Positions 51,138 to 60,652 of a stretch of DNA of 64,000 nucleotides are shown piece by piece (position 1 is the first letter of the stretch; every line of letters begins with the position of its first letter). Below the pieces are notes generated by a model. The model made no database searches. It was not told the DNA's origin and saw nothing but the letters and a program-made list of their open reading frames with translations. Made by a program: the position numbers and the translations under genes. The stretch comes from Streptomyces sp. DHE7-1 (GTDB lineage: Bacteria > Actinomycetota > Actinomycetes > Streptomycetales > Streptomycetaceae): assembly GCA_016432725.1 (NCBI GenBank), contig JACJDG010000003.1, forward strand, positions 6,850,001-6,914,000, in the 5' to 3' direction.

Positions 51138-52534
51138 TCAGGCGGTCCGCTGCCGGCGGGCCGCCATCACCGCGTAGACGACGATCCCCGCGAACAGGAA
51201 CAGCACGCCCTGGTAGACCGCCGCGTAGCCGGCGCCGGCCACGAGCCACATCGAGAAGGCGGCCGCCACCGCCGTGACGACGGCGTCCCTGACCAGCCGT
51301 GCCCGGTCGACCGACTCGCGCCGGCCGGACACCAGGTGGAACACCTGGGCCGCGGTGGCCAGCAGGTACGGCACGGTCGCGGTGAAGGTGGTGACCAGTA
51401 CCAGCATGTCGAAGACCTTCGCGGAGCCCGCCGTGTAGTTGTAGACGGTGAGCAGCGAGGCGAGGACCACGGTGACGCCGACGCCGAAGGTCGGCACGCC
51501 CCGGCGGCGGCGCGTGAAGGCGGCGGGGAACAGGCCGTCGCGCGCGGCGGCGTACGGCGTCTGGGCGCTCAGCAGCGTCCAGCCGTTGAGGCAGCCGGTC
51601 ATCGACACCAGGGCGGCGAGGGCCACGGCCCAGCCGCCCAGCTTCCGCCGAACATGGCGTTCACGGCGTCCGAGAACGGCGCGGTCGACGTCACCAGACG
51701 CTCGTGCCCGACCGTGCCGAAGACCGACAGGGTGCCCAGCAGGTACACGAGGGCGGCGCCCGCGGTGCCGATGACGGTGGCGCGCCCCACGTTGCGCCGG
51801 GCGTCCCTGACCTCGCCCGCGCTGACGGCGGCGGACTCCACGCCGAGGTAGGAGAAGAGCAGCAGGGCGGCGCACGCGGACACCGCGCCGACGGCCCCGC
51901 CGCCGGTGGCGTTGAACGGCCCGAGCTTCGCCGGGTCGAAGAAGAACAGCCCGCCGACCGCCACGAGCAGCAGCGGGACGAACTTCAGCACCGTGGAGAC
52001 GATCTGTACGGCGCCCACGTAGCGGGTGCCGGCGAAGTTGGCGAGGGCGGGCAGCCACTGGAGAACGAGGGCGGCGAGACACGCGCTCCAGCGGTGGCCG
52101 GCCACCGGGATCAGCACGTCGAGGTAGCCGACGGCGGCCACGGCGAGCGCGGCGTTCGAGACCCAGGTGGTGATCCAGTACGCCCAGGCGGCGAGGAAGC
52201 CGGCGAAGTCGCCGAAGGCCTCGCGGGCGTAGACGTAGGGGCCGCCGGTGCGCGGGTCGCGATGGGCGAGCCGGCCGAAGACCAGGGCGAGCGCGATGGC
52301 GCCCACCGTCAGGACGGCGAAGGCGACCAGGCTGACGGTGCCGTAGGGGGCGACGGAGGCGGGGAGCAGGAAGATGCCTCCGCCGATGATGTTCCCCATG
52401 ACCAGGGCGGTGGCTACGGGCAGCCCGAAGCGGCGGGCGTGCCGTCCGGTGTCGCCGTTCGGGTCCTCGGCGGGAACAGGGTGGGTTCCCGAGGGCGCCG
52501 GAGCCGGCCGCTCGGCGGTCCCGGTGACGTGCAT
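51138..52534 (-). CDS. APC-superfamily amino acid permease/antiporter (one apparent frameshift)
   Basis: ATG 52534. Read through a base lost near 51646 it is about 466 residues with 12 hydrophobic segments, starting with the APC signature ALVMGNIIGGGIFLLP (about 42-57). The conserved GGPYVYAREAFG (about 95) and a YLGVESAAV segment (about 225) match the arginine/agmatine antiporter branch. It should exchange amino acids or amines across the membrane. The 164-base gap upstream of its start holds a possible promoter but no clear terminator of the preceding ABC operon. Confidence 0.87.
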
Positions 52535-52698
52535 GGGTGGGTGTGCCTCTCATCGAACGGGTGTTCCCGGGATTGCCGGGACCAGGCCATGGTCGGGGAT
52601 GCCCTGACCTGGCGCAAAATCGCCGTTTATTGTCCCGTTGCACCCGTTCGATGACGAAAGAACTGCTCGTACGAGGCCTGTGCGCCGTGAGACGTCCG

Positions 52699-53585
52699 TC
52701 AGCCCTTGTTGGAGCCCAGGGTCAGGCCGCTCACGAACTGGCGCTGCAGCGCGAAGTAGACGATCAGGGTCGGTATCGCGGTGAGCAGGGCGCCGGCGGC
52801 GACCAGGTTGGGGTCGGTGAAGTACTGGCCGGACAGGTTGTTCAGGGCCGAGGTGATCGGCATGTTCTCACCGGTGGAGATCAGGACCAGGGCCCAGAAG
52901 AAGTCGTTGTAGATCCAGATCGACAGCAGCGTCGCCAGGGCGGCCATCGCCGGCTTGCACAGCGGCAGCGTGATCTGCCAGTACAGCCGCCACACCGAGG
53001 CGCCGTCGACCAGCGCGGCCTCGGTCAGCTCGTGCGGCAGCGAGCGCATGTAGTTGCTCAGCACGAACGCGCAGAACCCGGACTGGAACGCCACGTGGAT
53101 GAGGACCAGGCCGAGCGCGGAGTCGTACAGTTTCCCGCTCGCGGTGACGCCCGGCAGGTCCGTCAGCAGGTACATCCGGTACAGCGGCGTGATGATGACC
53201 TGCTGCGGGAGCAGGTTGCCCGCCGTGAAGACCAGCAGCAGCGCCAGGTTCACCCGGAAGTCGAAGCGGCTGACGTAGAAGGCGACGCACGAGGACAGCA
53301 GCAGCGTCAGCAGCACGGCCGGTACGGCGATGACCAGCGTGTTGACGAAGTAGTGCGTCATGTCCGACTGCTGGTACGCGTGGGTGAAGTTGTCCAGGCC
53401 CAGCTTGTCCGGCCAGGACACGTAGCCCTTGGCGCTGGTCTCGCTGTAGGGCCGCAGGGCCGAGAAGACCGCCCACAGCAGCGGCGCGAGCCACGCCAGG
53501 GCGGTGACCGCAAGGAAGACGTGCAGCAGGACCCGGGCCGGACGCACGGGGCGCGCCGCCTGAGTGCGGCGGTGGGGGCGCTCAC
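52699..53585 (-). CDS. sugar ABC transporter permease, MalG type (one apparent frameshift)
   Basis: GTG 53585 overlaps the stop of the upstream permease (GTGA). A base lost from the run at 53548-53551 hides this start; without it the frame opens at RPARVLLHVFL. About 296 residues, six membrane segments, and the cytoplasmic EAA loop EAALVDGASVWRLYWQITLP (near 195) that contacts the ATPase. It forms an importer with the MalF-like permease and lipoprotein encoded just upstream. No ATPase gene is near, as is usual in Streptomyces, where a shared ATPase (MsiK) drives several such importers; that link is inference. Confidence 0.9.
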
Positions 53586-54574
53586 GATCGCCGCTCCTTC
53601 CGGAAGGTGGCCACCAGGTACGGGATGATCACGGCGAGCGAGATCACCAGGAGGACCACCGCGATGGCGGAGCCGTAGCCGATGCGGCTGGACTCGCCGA
53701 TGATGTTGTTCGTCACCAGGATCGACAGCAACTCGGTGCCCTGCGCGCCCTTGTTGAAGACGAAGACCAGGTCGAAGGCGCGCAGCGCCTCGATGATGGT
53801 GACGACGAGGACGACCGTGTTGGTCGGGCGCAGTGTCGGGAACACCACGTGCCGGAACGACTGCCACTCGTTGGCCCCGTCCAGCGCGGACGCCTCCCGC
53901 AGGGACGGGTCGACGCTCTTCAGGCCGGCCAGGTACAGGATCATCATGTAGCCGGTGTGCCGCCAGGACGCGGCGACCAGCACCGCCCACAGGTTGAGGT
54001 CGGGGTCGCCGATCCAGTCGATGTAGTGACCGGGTCGGTTGGCCCCGACGATGCTGTTGATCAGGCCGGTGTCCGGGTTGTAGACGAGCTGCCAGACGAA
54101 GCCGATGCACGCCATCGAGATGACGACCGGCAGGAAGAACGCGGTCTGGTAGACCCGGCTGAACCGGATCCGCTTGTCCAGCTGTACGGCGAGGAACAGC
54201 CCGAACGGCGTCGGTACGAGGATCAGGGCCGCGAACCAGATGACGTTGTGCTGGACGGCGGGCCAGAACTGCGGGTTGTCGTCGAAGAGCTGCTTGAAGT
54301 TCTCCAGTCCCACCCACTGGATCGAGTCGAACCCGATGCCGTCCCAGGTGGTGAAGGCGAGGAGGATCGAGGCGAGGGCGGTGACCCAGACCAGGGCCAC
54401 GTGCAGGACCGTGGGGACGCCCGCCATGAGGGCGAGCGTGATCCGGTCGCGGCGGGTCAGCAGGCGCCGGTGGCCCCGTGCGGTCCGCGTCGTCCCGGGC
54501 GCGGCGCCCGGAGGCGGCACCGCGGCCGCCTCCGGCGTCTTCGTCGTCGTGTCGGTCGTCATCGGGGCGCTCAC
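53582..54574 (-). CDS. sugar ABC transporter permease, MalF type
   Basis: GTG 54574 lies in the stop of the lipoprotein gene (GTGA). ATG 54562 is an alternative. About 330 residues: an N-terminal cytoplasmic tail rich in Thr and Pro, six hydrophobic segments, and the EAA loop EASALDGANEWQSFRHVVFP (about 235). It pairs with the MalG-like permease whose start overlaps its stop. The order lipoprotein, MalF, MalG is standard. Co-translation is likely. Confidence 0.92.
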   Translation of the reverse strand: MSAPMTTDTTTKTPEAAAVPPPGAAPGTTRTARGHRRLLTRRDRITLALMAGVPTVLHVALVWVTALASILLAFTTWDGIGFDSIQWVGLENFKQLFDDNPQFWPAVQHNVIWFAALILVPTPFGLFLAVQLDKRIRFSRVYQTAFFLPVVISMACIGFVWQLVYNPDTGLINSIVGANRPGHYIDWIGDPDLNLWAVLVAASWRHTGYMMILYLAGLKSVDPSLREASALDGANEWQSFRHVVFPTLRPTNTVVLVVTIIEALRAFDLVFVFNKGAQGTELLSILVTNNIIGESSRIGYGSAIAVVLLVISLAVIIPYLVATFRKERRS

Positions 54575-55883
54575 GAGGACGCGAAGATGGTCTTCTTCTG
54601 GCGCTCGATCGACGACAGCAGGCCGTCCACGCCCTTGGGGTTCTGGATGAACTTCTGCAGCGCGGGCTGCATCACCGTGGAGGTGAAGTCGGGCCGGCTG
54701 TCGCGGTCCATGAACTGGGTGAGGCTCTTGGCGCCGCTGATCATCGTGTACGCCTTCTTCTGCAGCGCGGTGTACGAGGAGGTGTCGGCCTTGGCGGAGG
54801 CGGCCACCACGCTGGAGTCGGCCTTGAGGTAGACCGCCTCGGCCTCCGGGGTGCCGAGATACTCCAGCAGCTTCACCACACCCGCGTGGTTCTTCGGGGC
54901 CTTGCTGACCATGAAGCCGTCGGTCGGCGCCTCGACGGTGTCCTGGCCGTGGGCGGGGTTCATCTCCGGGAAGGCGAAGAAGTCGAGGTCGTCGAGGTCG
55001 GCCCGGTCCGTGAACTGCTGCGCCACGAACGAGCCGAGGAGGTACATGCCCGCCTTCTTGGCCACCAGGGTCTGCGCGGCGTCCTGCCAGGTGCGGCCCA
55101 TGGCGCCGTCCTGGTGGTAGGGGAGCAGCTCGCTCCAGTGGTCGAAGACGGACTTCACCTTCGCGTCGGTCCAGGAGGCCTTGCCGGCCATCAGCTCGAC
55201 GTGGAAGTCGTAGCCGTTGAGCCGGAAGTTGATCTGGTCGAAGGTGCCCATCGCGGGCCACGCGTCCTTGTCGCCGAAGGCGATCGGGACCAGGCCGTCC
55301 TTCTTCATCCGCTTGCACAGGGCGATCAACTGGTCCCAGGTGGTGGGGACTTCGTATCCGTGTTGCTGGAAGACGCTTCTGCGGTAGAAGAGCGCCCACG
55401 GGTAGGTGTACAGCGGCACGAAGTAGTACTTGCCGTCCTCGCCCTTGCTGAGCTTCCTCATGGCCTCGGGGAAGTTGCCCTCGATCTTCGACCACACGTC
55501 GTCGATCGGCGTCGCCAGCTTCTTCGCCGCGAAGAACTGCATGCGGTAGCCGGCGAACCAGTTGAACACGTCGTCCGGGGTGCCCTGCAGGTAGGAGTTG
55601 ATCTGTTCCTGGAAGGTGTTGTGGTCCTTGGTGTTCACGTCGACCGTGATGCCCGACCGCTTCCTGAACGTCGCGTAGATCTCCGCGAAGGCCTTCTTCG
55701 GCACGGCGTCGGAGGCGTTGGAGCCGAGGGTGACGGTCTTCGGGTCGGCGGCGGAGCCGCTGCCGCCGCACGCGGACAGCAGGGGTATGCCCGCGCCGGC
55801 GAGGAGCGCGGCACCGCCCGCTCCGCGCAGCAGCGAGCGACGGCTGGTCCCGGGGAGGGAAAGACCGGAGGGGAGAGGCGCAT
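54571..55883 (-). CDS. sugar ABC transporter substrate-binding lipoprotein (one apparent frameshift)
   Basis: ATG 55883 has AGGAG five bases upstream. A base lost from the run at 55870-55873 hides the true start of the signal peptide. About 437 residues. A twin-arginine-like TSRRSLLRGAGG, a hydrophobic stretch and the lipobox LSAC (about 35) show export and lipid anchoring. The mature part has the family 1 binding fold (NTFQEQINSYLQGTPDD, FYRRSVFQQHG, GSFVAQQFT). It delivers a sugar or oligosaccharide to the permeases. The strong minus-strand promoter lies about 104 bases upstream. Confidence 0.9.
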
Positions 55884-55986
55884 GGCGGCTCCTGAGGATT
55901 GCGGGGTCCGGCCAAGGGGATGAGTCGATCACCGAAAGGTCCTCGAAACCGATCAGAAACCAACTCGACCGAACAGCGTGGGCGTA

Positions 55987-56015
55987 ATAACAGCCCCACG
56001 TACGCCGAGCGTCAA
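55987..56015 (-). promoter_or_regulatory. minus-strand promoter of the MalF/MalG-type operon
   Basis: On the minus strand, TTGACG (56015-56010) and TGTTAT (55992-55987) are separated by exactly 17 bases, close to the vegetative consensus. It lies 104 bases before the lipoprotein ATG at 55883. In the leader, on the + strand, GAAACC occurs twice about 11 bases apart, possibly a regulator site. The 300-base region from 55884 to 56183 contains no gene; it is the shared control region of two divergent transport operons. Confidence 0.6.
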
Positions 56016-56122
56016 TAGGTCCCGCTCGCGCCGGCCGGTCTCTTGCCCGAAACGTAATCGCCGCCGGACGGCTTTTTGAAATGATGTCTTGACAAAGGAT
56101 TGACAGCGGGCTTCGCAGGGGG

Positions 56123-56140
56123 GTTGGATCGCGTGCCAAC
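56123..56140 (+). promoter_or_regulatory. candidate LacI-type operator upstream of the RbsB/C/A-like operon
   Basis: GTTGG (56123-56127) and CCAAC (56136-56140) form an 18-bp imperfect palindrome with a central CGCG. It lies 44 bases before ATG 56184 and after two TTGACA boxes (56089 and 56100), either of which could be a -35. LacI-family sugar repressors use sites of this shape. No LacI gene is in the window. Confidence 0.45.
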
Positions 56141-56183
56141 GCAACAGCGTCCTTACCCCGTAGCACAGTGAGGTGCACGAACG

Positions 56184-57203
56184 ATGGACCGCTCTGCTCA
56201 CTTCCGTTCCCGCCGGCCGGCCCTCGTCGTCGCCCTGGCCGCCGCGACAGCCCTCACCCTCGCCGGCTGTTCCAGCGGCTCCGGAGGGAAGAAGGCCGAG
56301 GAGGATGGTGCGAACGCCTCCGCGGGCAGGGCGGACACCCCCCGGATGACCGTCGCCCTGGTCACCCACCAGTCGGCGGGCGACACCTTCTGGGACATCG
56401 TCCGCAAGGGCGCCGAGGCGGCCGCCGCCAAGGACAACATCAAGCTGGTCTACACCCACGACCCCGACGCCGGCCAGCAGGCCGGCCTCGTCCAGAACGC
56501 CGTGGACCGGAAGGTCGACGGCATCGCCGTCACGCTGGCGAAGCCGGACGCCATGAAGGACGTCGTCGGCAAGGCGAAGGCGGCCGGCATACCCGTCGTG
56601 GGCCTGAACTCGGGCCTCAGCGACTGGAAACGGCTCGGCCTGCTGCAGTTCTTCGGGCAGGACGAGACGGTCGCCGGCGAGGCGTTCGGCAGGAAGCTGA
56701 ACGAGGTCGGGGCCAAGAAGGCCGTGTGCGTGATCCAGGAGCAGGGCAACGTGGGCCTCACCCAGCGCTGCGACGGGGTGAGGAAGACGTTCGACGGCAC
56801 GACCGAGACGCTGTACGTGAACGGCGCCGACATGCCGTCCGTGAAGTCGACGATCACGGCCAAGCTGAAGCAGGACAAGGCGATCGACCACGTGGTCACG
56901 CTGGGCGCCCCCTTCGCGCTGACCGCCGTGCAGTCGGTGGACGACGCGGGCAGCAAGGCCCGGATCGCCACCTTCGACCTCAACAAGAACCTGACCGGCG
57001 CCGTCAAGAAGGGCACCATCCAGTTCGCCGTGGACCAGCAGCCCTATCTGCAGGGCTACCTGGCGATCGACTCGCTGTGGCTGTACAGGAACAACGGCAA
57101 CTACAGCGGCGGTGGCGAGCAGCCGGTGCTGACCGGCCCGGCCTTCGTCGACAAGTCCAACGTCGACAGGATCGCCGGGTTCGCCGCGAAGGGCACCCGC
57201 TGA
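56184..57203 (+). CDS. sugar ABC transporter substrate-binding lipoprotein, RbsB type
   Basis: ATG 56184. The 339-residue protein has a basic start (RSRRP), a hydrophobic stretch and the lipobox LAGC (about 28). The mature part is the periplasmic-binding-protein type 1 fold of the ribose/inositol family: QSAGDTFWDIVRKGAE (about 64), DGIAVTLAKPD, GIPVVGLNSG, VIQEQGNVG and TFDLNKN. It binds a monosaccharide or cyclitol and hands it to the permease encoded by an overlapping gene (TGATG). Confidence 0.92.
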   Translation: MDRSAHFRSRRPALVVALAAATALTLAGCSSGSGGKKAEEDGANASAGRADTPRMTVALVTHQSAGDTFWDIVRKGAEAAAAKDNIKLVYTHDPDAGQQAGLVQNAVDRKVDGIAVTLAKPDAMKDVVGKAKAAGIPVVGLNSGLSDWKRLGLLQFFGQDETVAGEAFGRKLNEVGAKKAVCVIQEQGNVGLTQRCDGVRKTFDGTTETLYVNGADMPSVKSTITAKLKQDKAIDHVVTLGAPFALTAVQSVDDAGSKARIATFDLNKNLTGAVKKGTIQFAVDQQPYLQGYLAIDSLWLYRNNGNYSGGGEQPVLTGPAFVDKSNVDRIAGFAAKGTR

Positions 57204-58279
57204 TGAGCGTGACCCGGCCCGCCGGCCCGGCGGCGGGCGCGCCTCCCGCGCCCTCCGCCGGCGCCGCCGACGGCCGCACCGCGCGGCGTCCGCTGCCGCT
57301 GCGGCTGCTGGCCCGTCCGGAAGTGGGCGTCCTCCTGGGCGCGCTGGCCGTACTGGTCTTCTTCCTGATCGCGGCGCCCGCCGTCCGCCAGGGCGGCTCG
57401 ATGGCCACGGTCCTCTACCAGTCCTCGACGATCGGCATCATGGCCCTCCCGGTGGCCCTGCTGATGATCGGCGGCGAGTTCGACCTGTCCTCGGGCGTCG
57501 CCGTGATCACCTCCGCGCTCACCGCGAGCATGCTCAGCTACCAGCTGACGGTGAACGTGTGGACCGGAGTCGTCCTCGCCCTCGCCCTGTCCCTGGGCGT
57601 CGGGGCCTTCAACGGCTGGATGGTGATCAGAACGGGGCTGCCCAGCTTCCTGGTCACCCTCGGCACCTTCCTCATCCTCCAGGGCGTCAACCTCGCCGTC
57701 ACCAAACTGGTCACCGACAACGTGGCCACCGACGACATCAGCGACATGGACGGCTTCGGGCAGGCCAAACGGATCTTCGCCTCCTCCGTCGGCATCGGCG
57801 GCGTCCAGGTGAAGATCACCGTCCTCTACTGGCTCGCCTTCACCGCCCTCGCCACCTGGGTACTGCTGCGCACCAAGTACGGCAACTGGGTCTTCGCCGT
57901 CGGCGGCAGCCAGGAGAGCGCCCGCGCCGTCGGCGTCCCGGTCACCTTCACCAAGATCACCCTGTTCATGCTGGTCGGTCTCGGTGCCTGGTTCATCGGC
58001 ATGCACAACCTGTTCTCCTTCAACACCGTGCAGTCCGGCGAGGGCGTCGGCCAGGAGCTGATCTACATCTCCGCCGCGGTCATCGGCGGCTGTCTGCTCA
58101 CCGGCGGCCACGGCTCCGCGATCGGACCGCTCTTCGGTGCCTTCATGTTCGGCATGGTGAACCAGGGGATCGTCTTCGCCGGCTGGAACCCGGACTGGTT
58201 CAAGGCCTTCCTCGGCGTGATGCTCCTCGGCGCCGTCCTGATCAACTTGTGGGTCCGGCGCACGGCAACCCGGAGGTGA
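57203..58279 (+). CDS. sugar ABC transporter permease, RbsC type
   Basis: ATG 57203 overlaps the lipoprotein stop by one base. The 358-residue protein has an N-terminal tail rich in Pro and Ala, then about nine or ten hydrophobic segments with family motifs: MIGGEFDLSSG (about 93), NGWMVIRTGLPSFLVTLGT (about 138) and AVGVPVTFTKI (about 240), and SAAVIGGCLLTGG near the end. It forms the membrane channel of a ribose-type importer. The ATPase gene starts 6 bases downstream. Confidence 0.92.
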   Translation: MSVTRPAGPAAGAPPAPSAGAADGRTARRPLPLRLLARPEVGVLLGALAVLVFFLIAAPAVRQGGSMATVLYQSSTIGIMALPVALLMIGGEFDLSSGVAVITSALTASMLSYQLTVNVWTGVVLALALSLGVGAFNGWMVIRTGLPSFLVTLGTFLILQGVNLAVTKLVTDNVATDDISDMDGFGQAKRIFASSVGIGGVQVKITVLYWLAFTALATWVLLRTKYGNWVFAVGGSQESARAVGVPVTFTKITLFMLVGLGAWFIGMHNLFSFNTVQSGEGVGQELIYISAAVIGGCLLTGGHGSAIGPLFGAFMFGMVNQGIVFAGWNPDWFKAFLGVMLLGAVLINLWVRRTATRR

Positions 58280-58285
58280 CCTTCG

Positions 58286-59196
58286 ATGACCACGAACGGA
58301 ACCGGAACCCACGGTGCGGACCGGAAGGACGCCTCGCCCGCCACGGCCGGCCCGCTCGTCGAACTGCGCGGCGCGGGCAAGTCCTACGGCAACGTCCGGG
58401 CCCTGCACGGCGTGGACCTCGAAGTACGTGCGGGCCGGGTGACCTGCGTCCTCGGTGACAACGGCGCGGGAAAGTCCACCCTCATCAAGATCATCTCCGG
58501 CCTGCACCGGCACACCGAGGGCGAGTTCCTGGTGGACGGCCGGGCGGTACGCTTCAGCACCCCGCGCGAGGCCCTCGACCGCGGCATCGCCGCCGTCTAC
58601 CAGGACCTCGCCACCGTCCCCCTCATGCCGGTGTGGCGGAACTTCTTCCTGGGCTCCGAGCTGACCAGGGGCCCGTGGCCGGTGCGGCGCCTGGACATCG
58701 CCCGCATGAAGGCGACCTGTGACCGGGAACTGCGCGACATGGGCATCGCGCTGGACGACCTGGAGCAGCCCGTCGGCACCCTGTCCGGCGGCCAGCGCCA
58801 GTGCGTGGCCATCGCCCGGGCCGTGCACTTCGGCGCCCGTGTGCTGATCCTGGACGAACCCACGGCCGCCCTCGGCGTCAGACAGTCGGGTGTGGTCCTG
58901 AGGTACATAGCCGCCGCCCGCGACCGCGGCCTCGGCGTCGTCTTCATCACCCACAACCCGCACCACGCCTACATGGTCGGCGACCACTTCGGCGTGCTGC
59001 GCCTCGGCACCCTTGAACTCAGCGCCGAACGCGCCGGGATCACCCTCGAGGAACTGACCAACCACATGGCCGGCGGCGCCGAACTCGCCGCGCTCAGGCA
59101 CGAACTGGCCCAGGTGCGCGGTGTGGACGTCGACGGACTGCCGGAGGAGGGGACCTCGCCGCACCGGCGGCCGGCGCGCCGGACCGGAACGGCTGA
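58286..59196 (+). CDS. sugar ABC transporter ATP-binding protein, single domain (one apparent frameshift)
   Basis: ATG 58286. About 303 residues, one nucleotide-binding domain: Walker A GDNGAGKST (about 57), a Q-loop in AVYQDLATVP, the ABC signature LSGGQRQ (about 163), Walker B RVLILDEPTAA (about 185) and His switch in ITHNP. Most RbsA-type subunits have two such domains in about 500 residues; this one has a single domain, so two copies should pair. A base lost from the run at 59149-59152 hides the stop, which I place at 59194-59196. It is the third gene of the operon. Confidence 0.88.
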
Positions 59197-59279
59197 AGAC
59201 ACCGGCACGGGGAACCGGACGACCGGTCCCGTACGTTCACCAGGGTGTACGAGTCCGTACGAGGCACGGGGAGGCCGAG

Positions 59280-59528
59280 TTGACGAACGAGGCGCGACAG
59301 CCGGACAGGCCGGACGAGGCATACGAGCCGAACGAGGGCCGGGAGCGGCGTACGGCGGCACGGGAGCCGGCGCCGGACAGCGCAGCGACCGCGCGCCGTG
59401 CCCGGTTCGGCGCCCTGCCGGAGCGGGTCCGGCCCGAGGACACGGTGGAGACACGCCCCGCCGCGCCCAGGGACCCGGCACGCGACGCCTACGACCCCGA
59501 CGAGTGGCTGGTCCGCTACTGCCTCTGA
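59280..59528 (+). CDS. small acidic hypothetical protein
   Basis: TTG 59280 with GGGGAGG seven bases upstream. The 82-residue product is hydrophilic, rich in Arg, Glu, Asp and Pro, with no membrane segment, and ends DEWLVRYCL. Good third-position GC bias supports coding. I do not recognise the family. It lies 83 bases after the transporter ATPase and may be the last gene of that operon. Confidence 0.6.
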   Translation: MTNEARQPDRPDEAYEPNEGRERRTAAREPAPDSAATARRARFGALPERVRPEDTVETRPAAPRDPARDAYDPDEWLVRYCL

Positions 59529-59571
59529 GTCGCGGGAGGCGCGCCGGCGGGCCGGAGCGGACCCCGCGCGG

Positions 59572-60574
59572 TCAGCCGGCCCGCACCTCCGCGACCGTCA
59601 CCGGGCGGTGCTCGCGGAGGGACAGGGTGCACGCCTCGGCGATCCAGCCCGCCTCCAGGGCGTCCTCGACCGTGCAGGGGGAGGGCCGGGCACCCGCCAC
59701 CAGCTCGGTGAACGCGGCGAGTTCGGCGCGGTAGGCGGCGGCGAAGCGGTCCATGAAGAAGTCGTGCGGGACGCCGGACGGGAAGGTCGCCCCGGGCTCG
59801 GCCGAGCGCAGCGGCAGCTTGTCCTCCAGGCCGACCGCCACGGAGTCCTCGAAACCGAGCAGCTCCATGCGGACGTCGTAACCACGGCCGTTGTGGCGGG
59901 AGTTGGAGACCGTCGCGAGCGTGCCGTCGTCCAGGGTGAGGACCGCGCCGACGGTGTCCGCGTCCCCGCCTCCCGGATGTGCGCGGCCCCCGGTTGCCGC
60001 CGGCCGCGTACACCTCGGTGACCTCGCGGCCGGTCACCCAGCGGATGACGTCGAAGTCGTGGACGGAGCAGTCGCGGAAGATGCCGCCGGAGGCGGCGAC
60101 GTACGCGGCGGGCGGCGGCGCGGGGTCCAGGGTCGTGCAGCGGACCGAGTGCAGCCTGCCCAGCCCACCGCCGCGCACCGCCGCCCGGGCGGCCGTGAAA
60201 CCCGCGTCGAAGCGGCGGTTGAATCCGATCTGCACCGGAACCCCGCCGCCCCGGACGGCCTCGAGCACCTCCAGACCCTCCGCCATGGTGCGGGCGACCG
60301 GCTTCTCGCAGAAGACCGGCACGCCCGCCGCCACCCCGGCCCGGATCAGCGCCGGATGGGCGTCCGTCGCCGCCGCGACGACCAGCCCGTCCACCCCGGC
60401 CGCGAGCAGCGCCTCCGGCGAGTCCGCGATCCGGGCACCGAACCGCTCGGCGGCGGCCTTCGCCGCGTCGGCGAACGGGTCGGCGACGACGAGGGATTCG
60501 ACGGCGTCCAGCCCCGAGAGGGTCTCGGCGTGGAAGGCGCCGATACGGCCGAGGCCGAGGATTCCGATGCGCAT
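59572..60574 (-). CDS. Gfo/Idh/MocA oxidoreductase, inositol dehydrogenase-like (two apparent frameshifts)
   Basis: ATG 60574 with AAGGAG about five bases upstream. Read through base losses at 59987-59991 and 59964-59967, it is about 334 residues. Rossmann domain: GILGLGRIGAFHAE (about 4), the family signature CEKPVARTM (about 88), and the catalytic Asp/His pair in DCSVHDFDVIRW (about 170). The C-terminal sheet domain ends LREHRPVTVAEVRAG. The family oxidises or reduces sugars and inositol with NAD. It is convergent with the RbsB/C/A operon, so it likely handles the imported sugar. Confidence 0.88.
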
Positions 60575-60652
60575 GAGGCGGCAGCTCCTTGAGTGCGGTG
60601 GTACGGGAGGGGCGTGCCGGTCGAGGCCGCCCCGGTGCGTCCGGTCCCGGTC

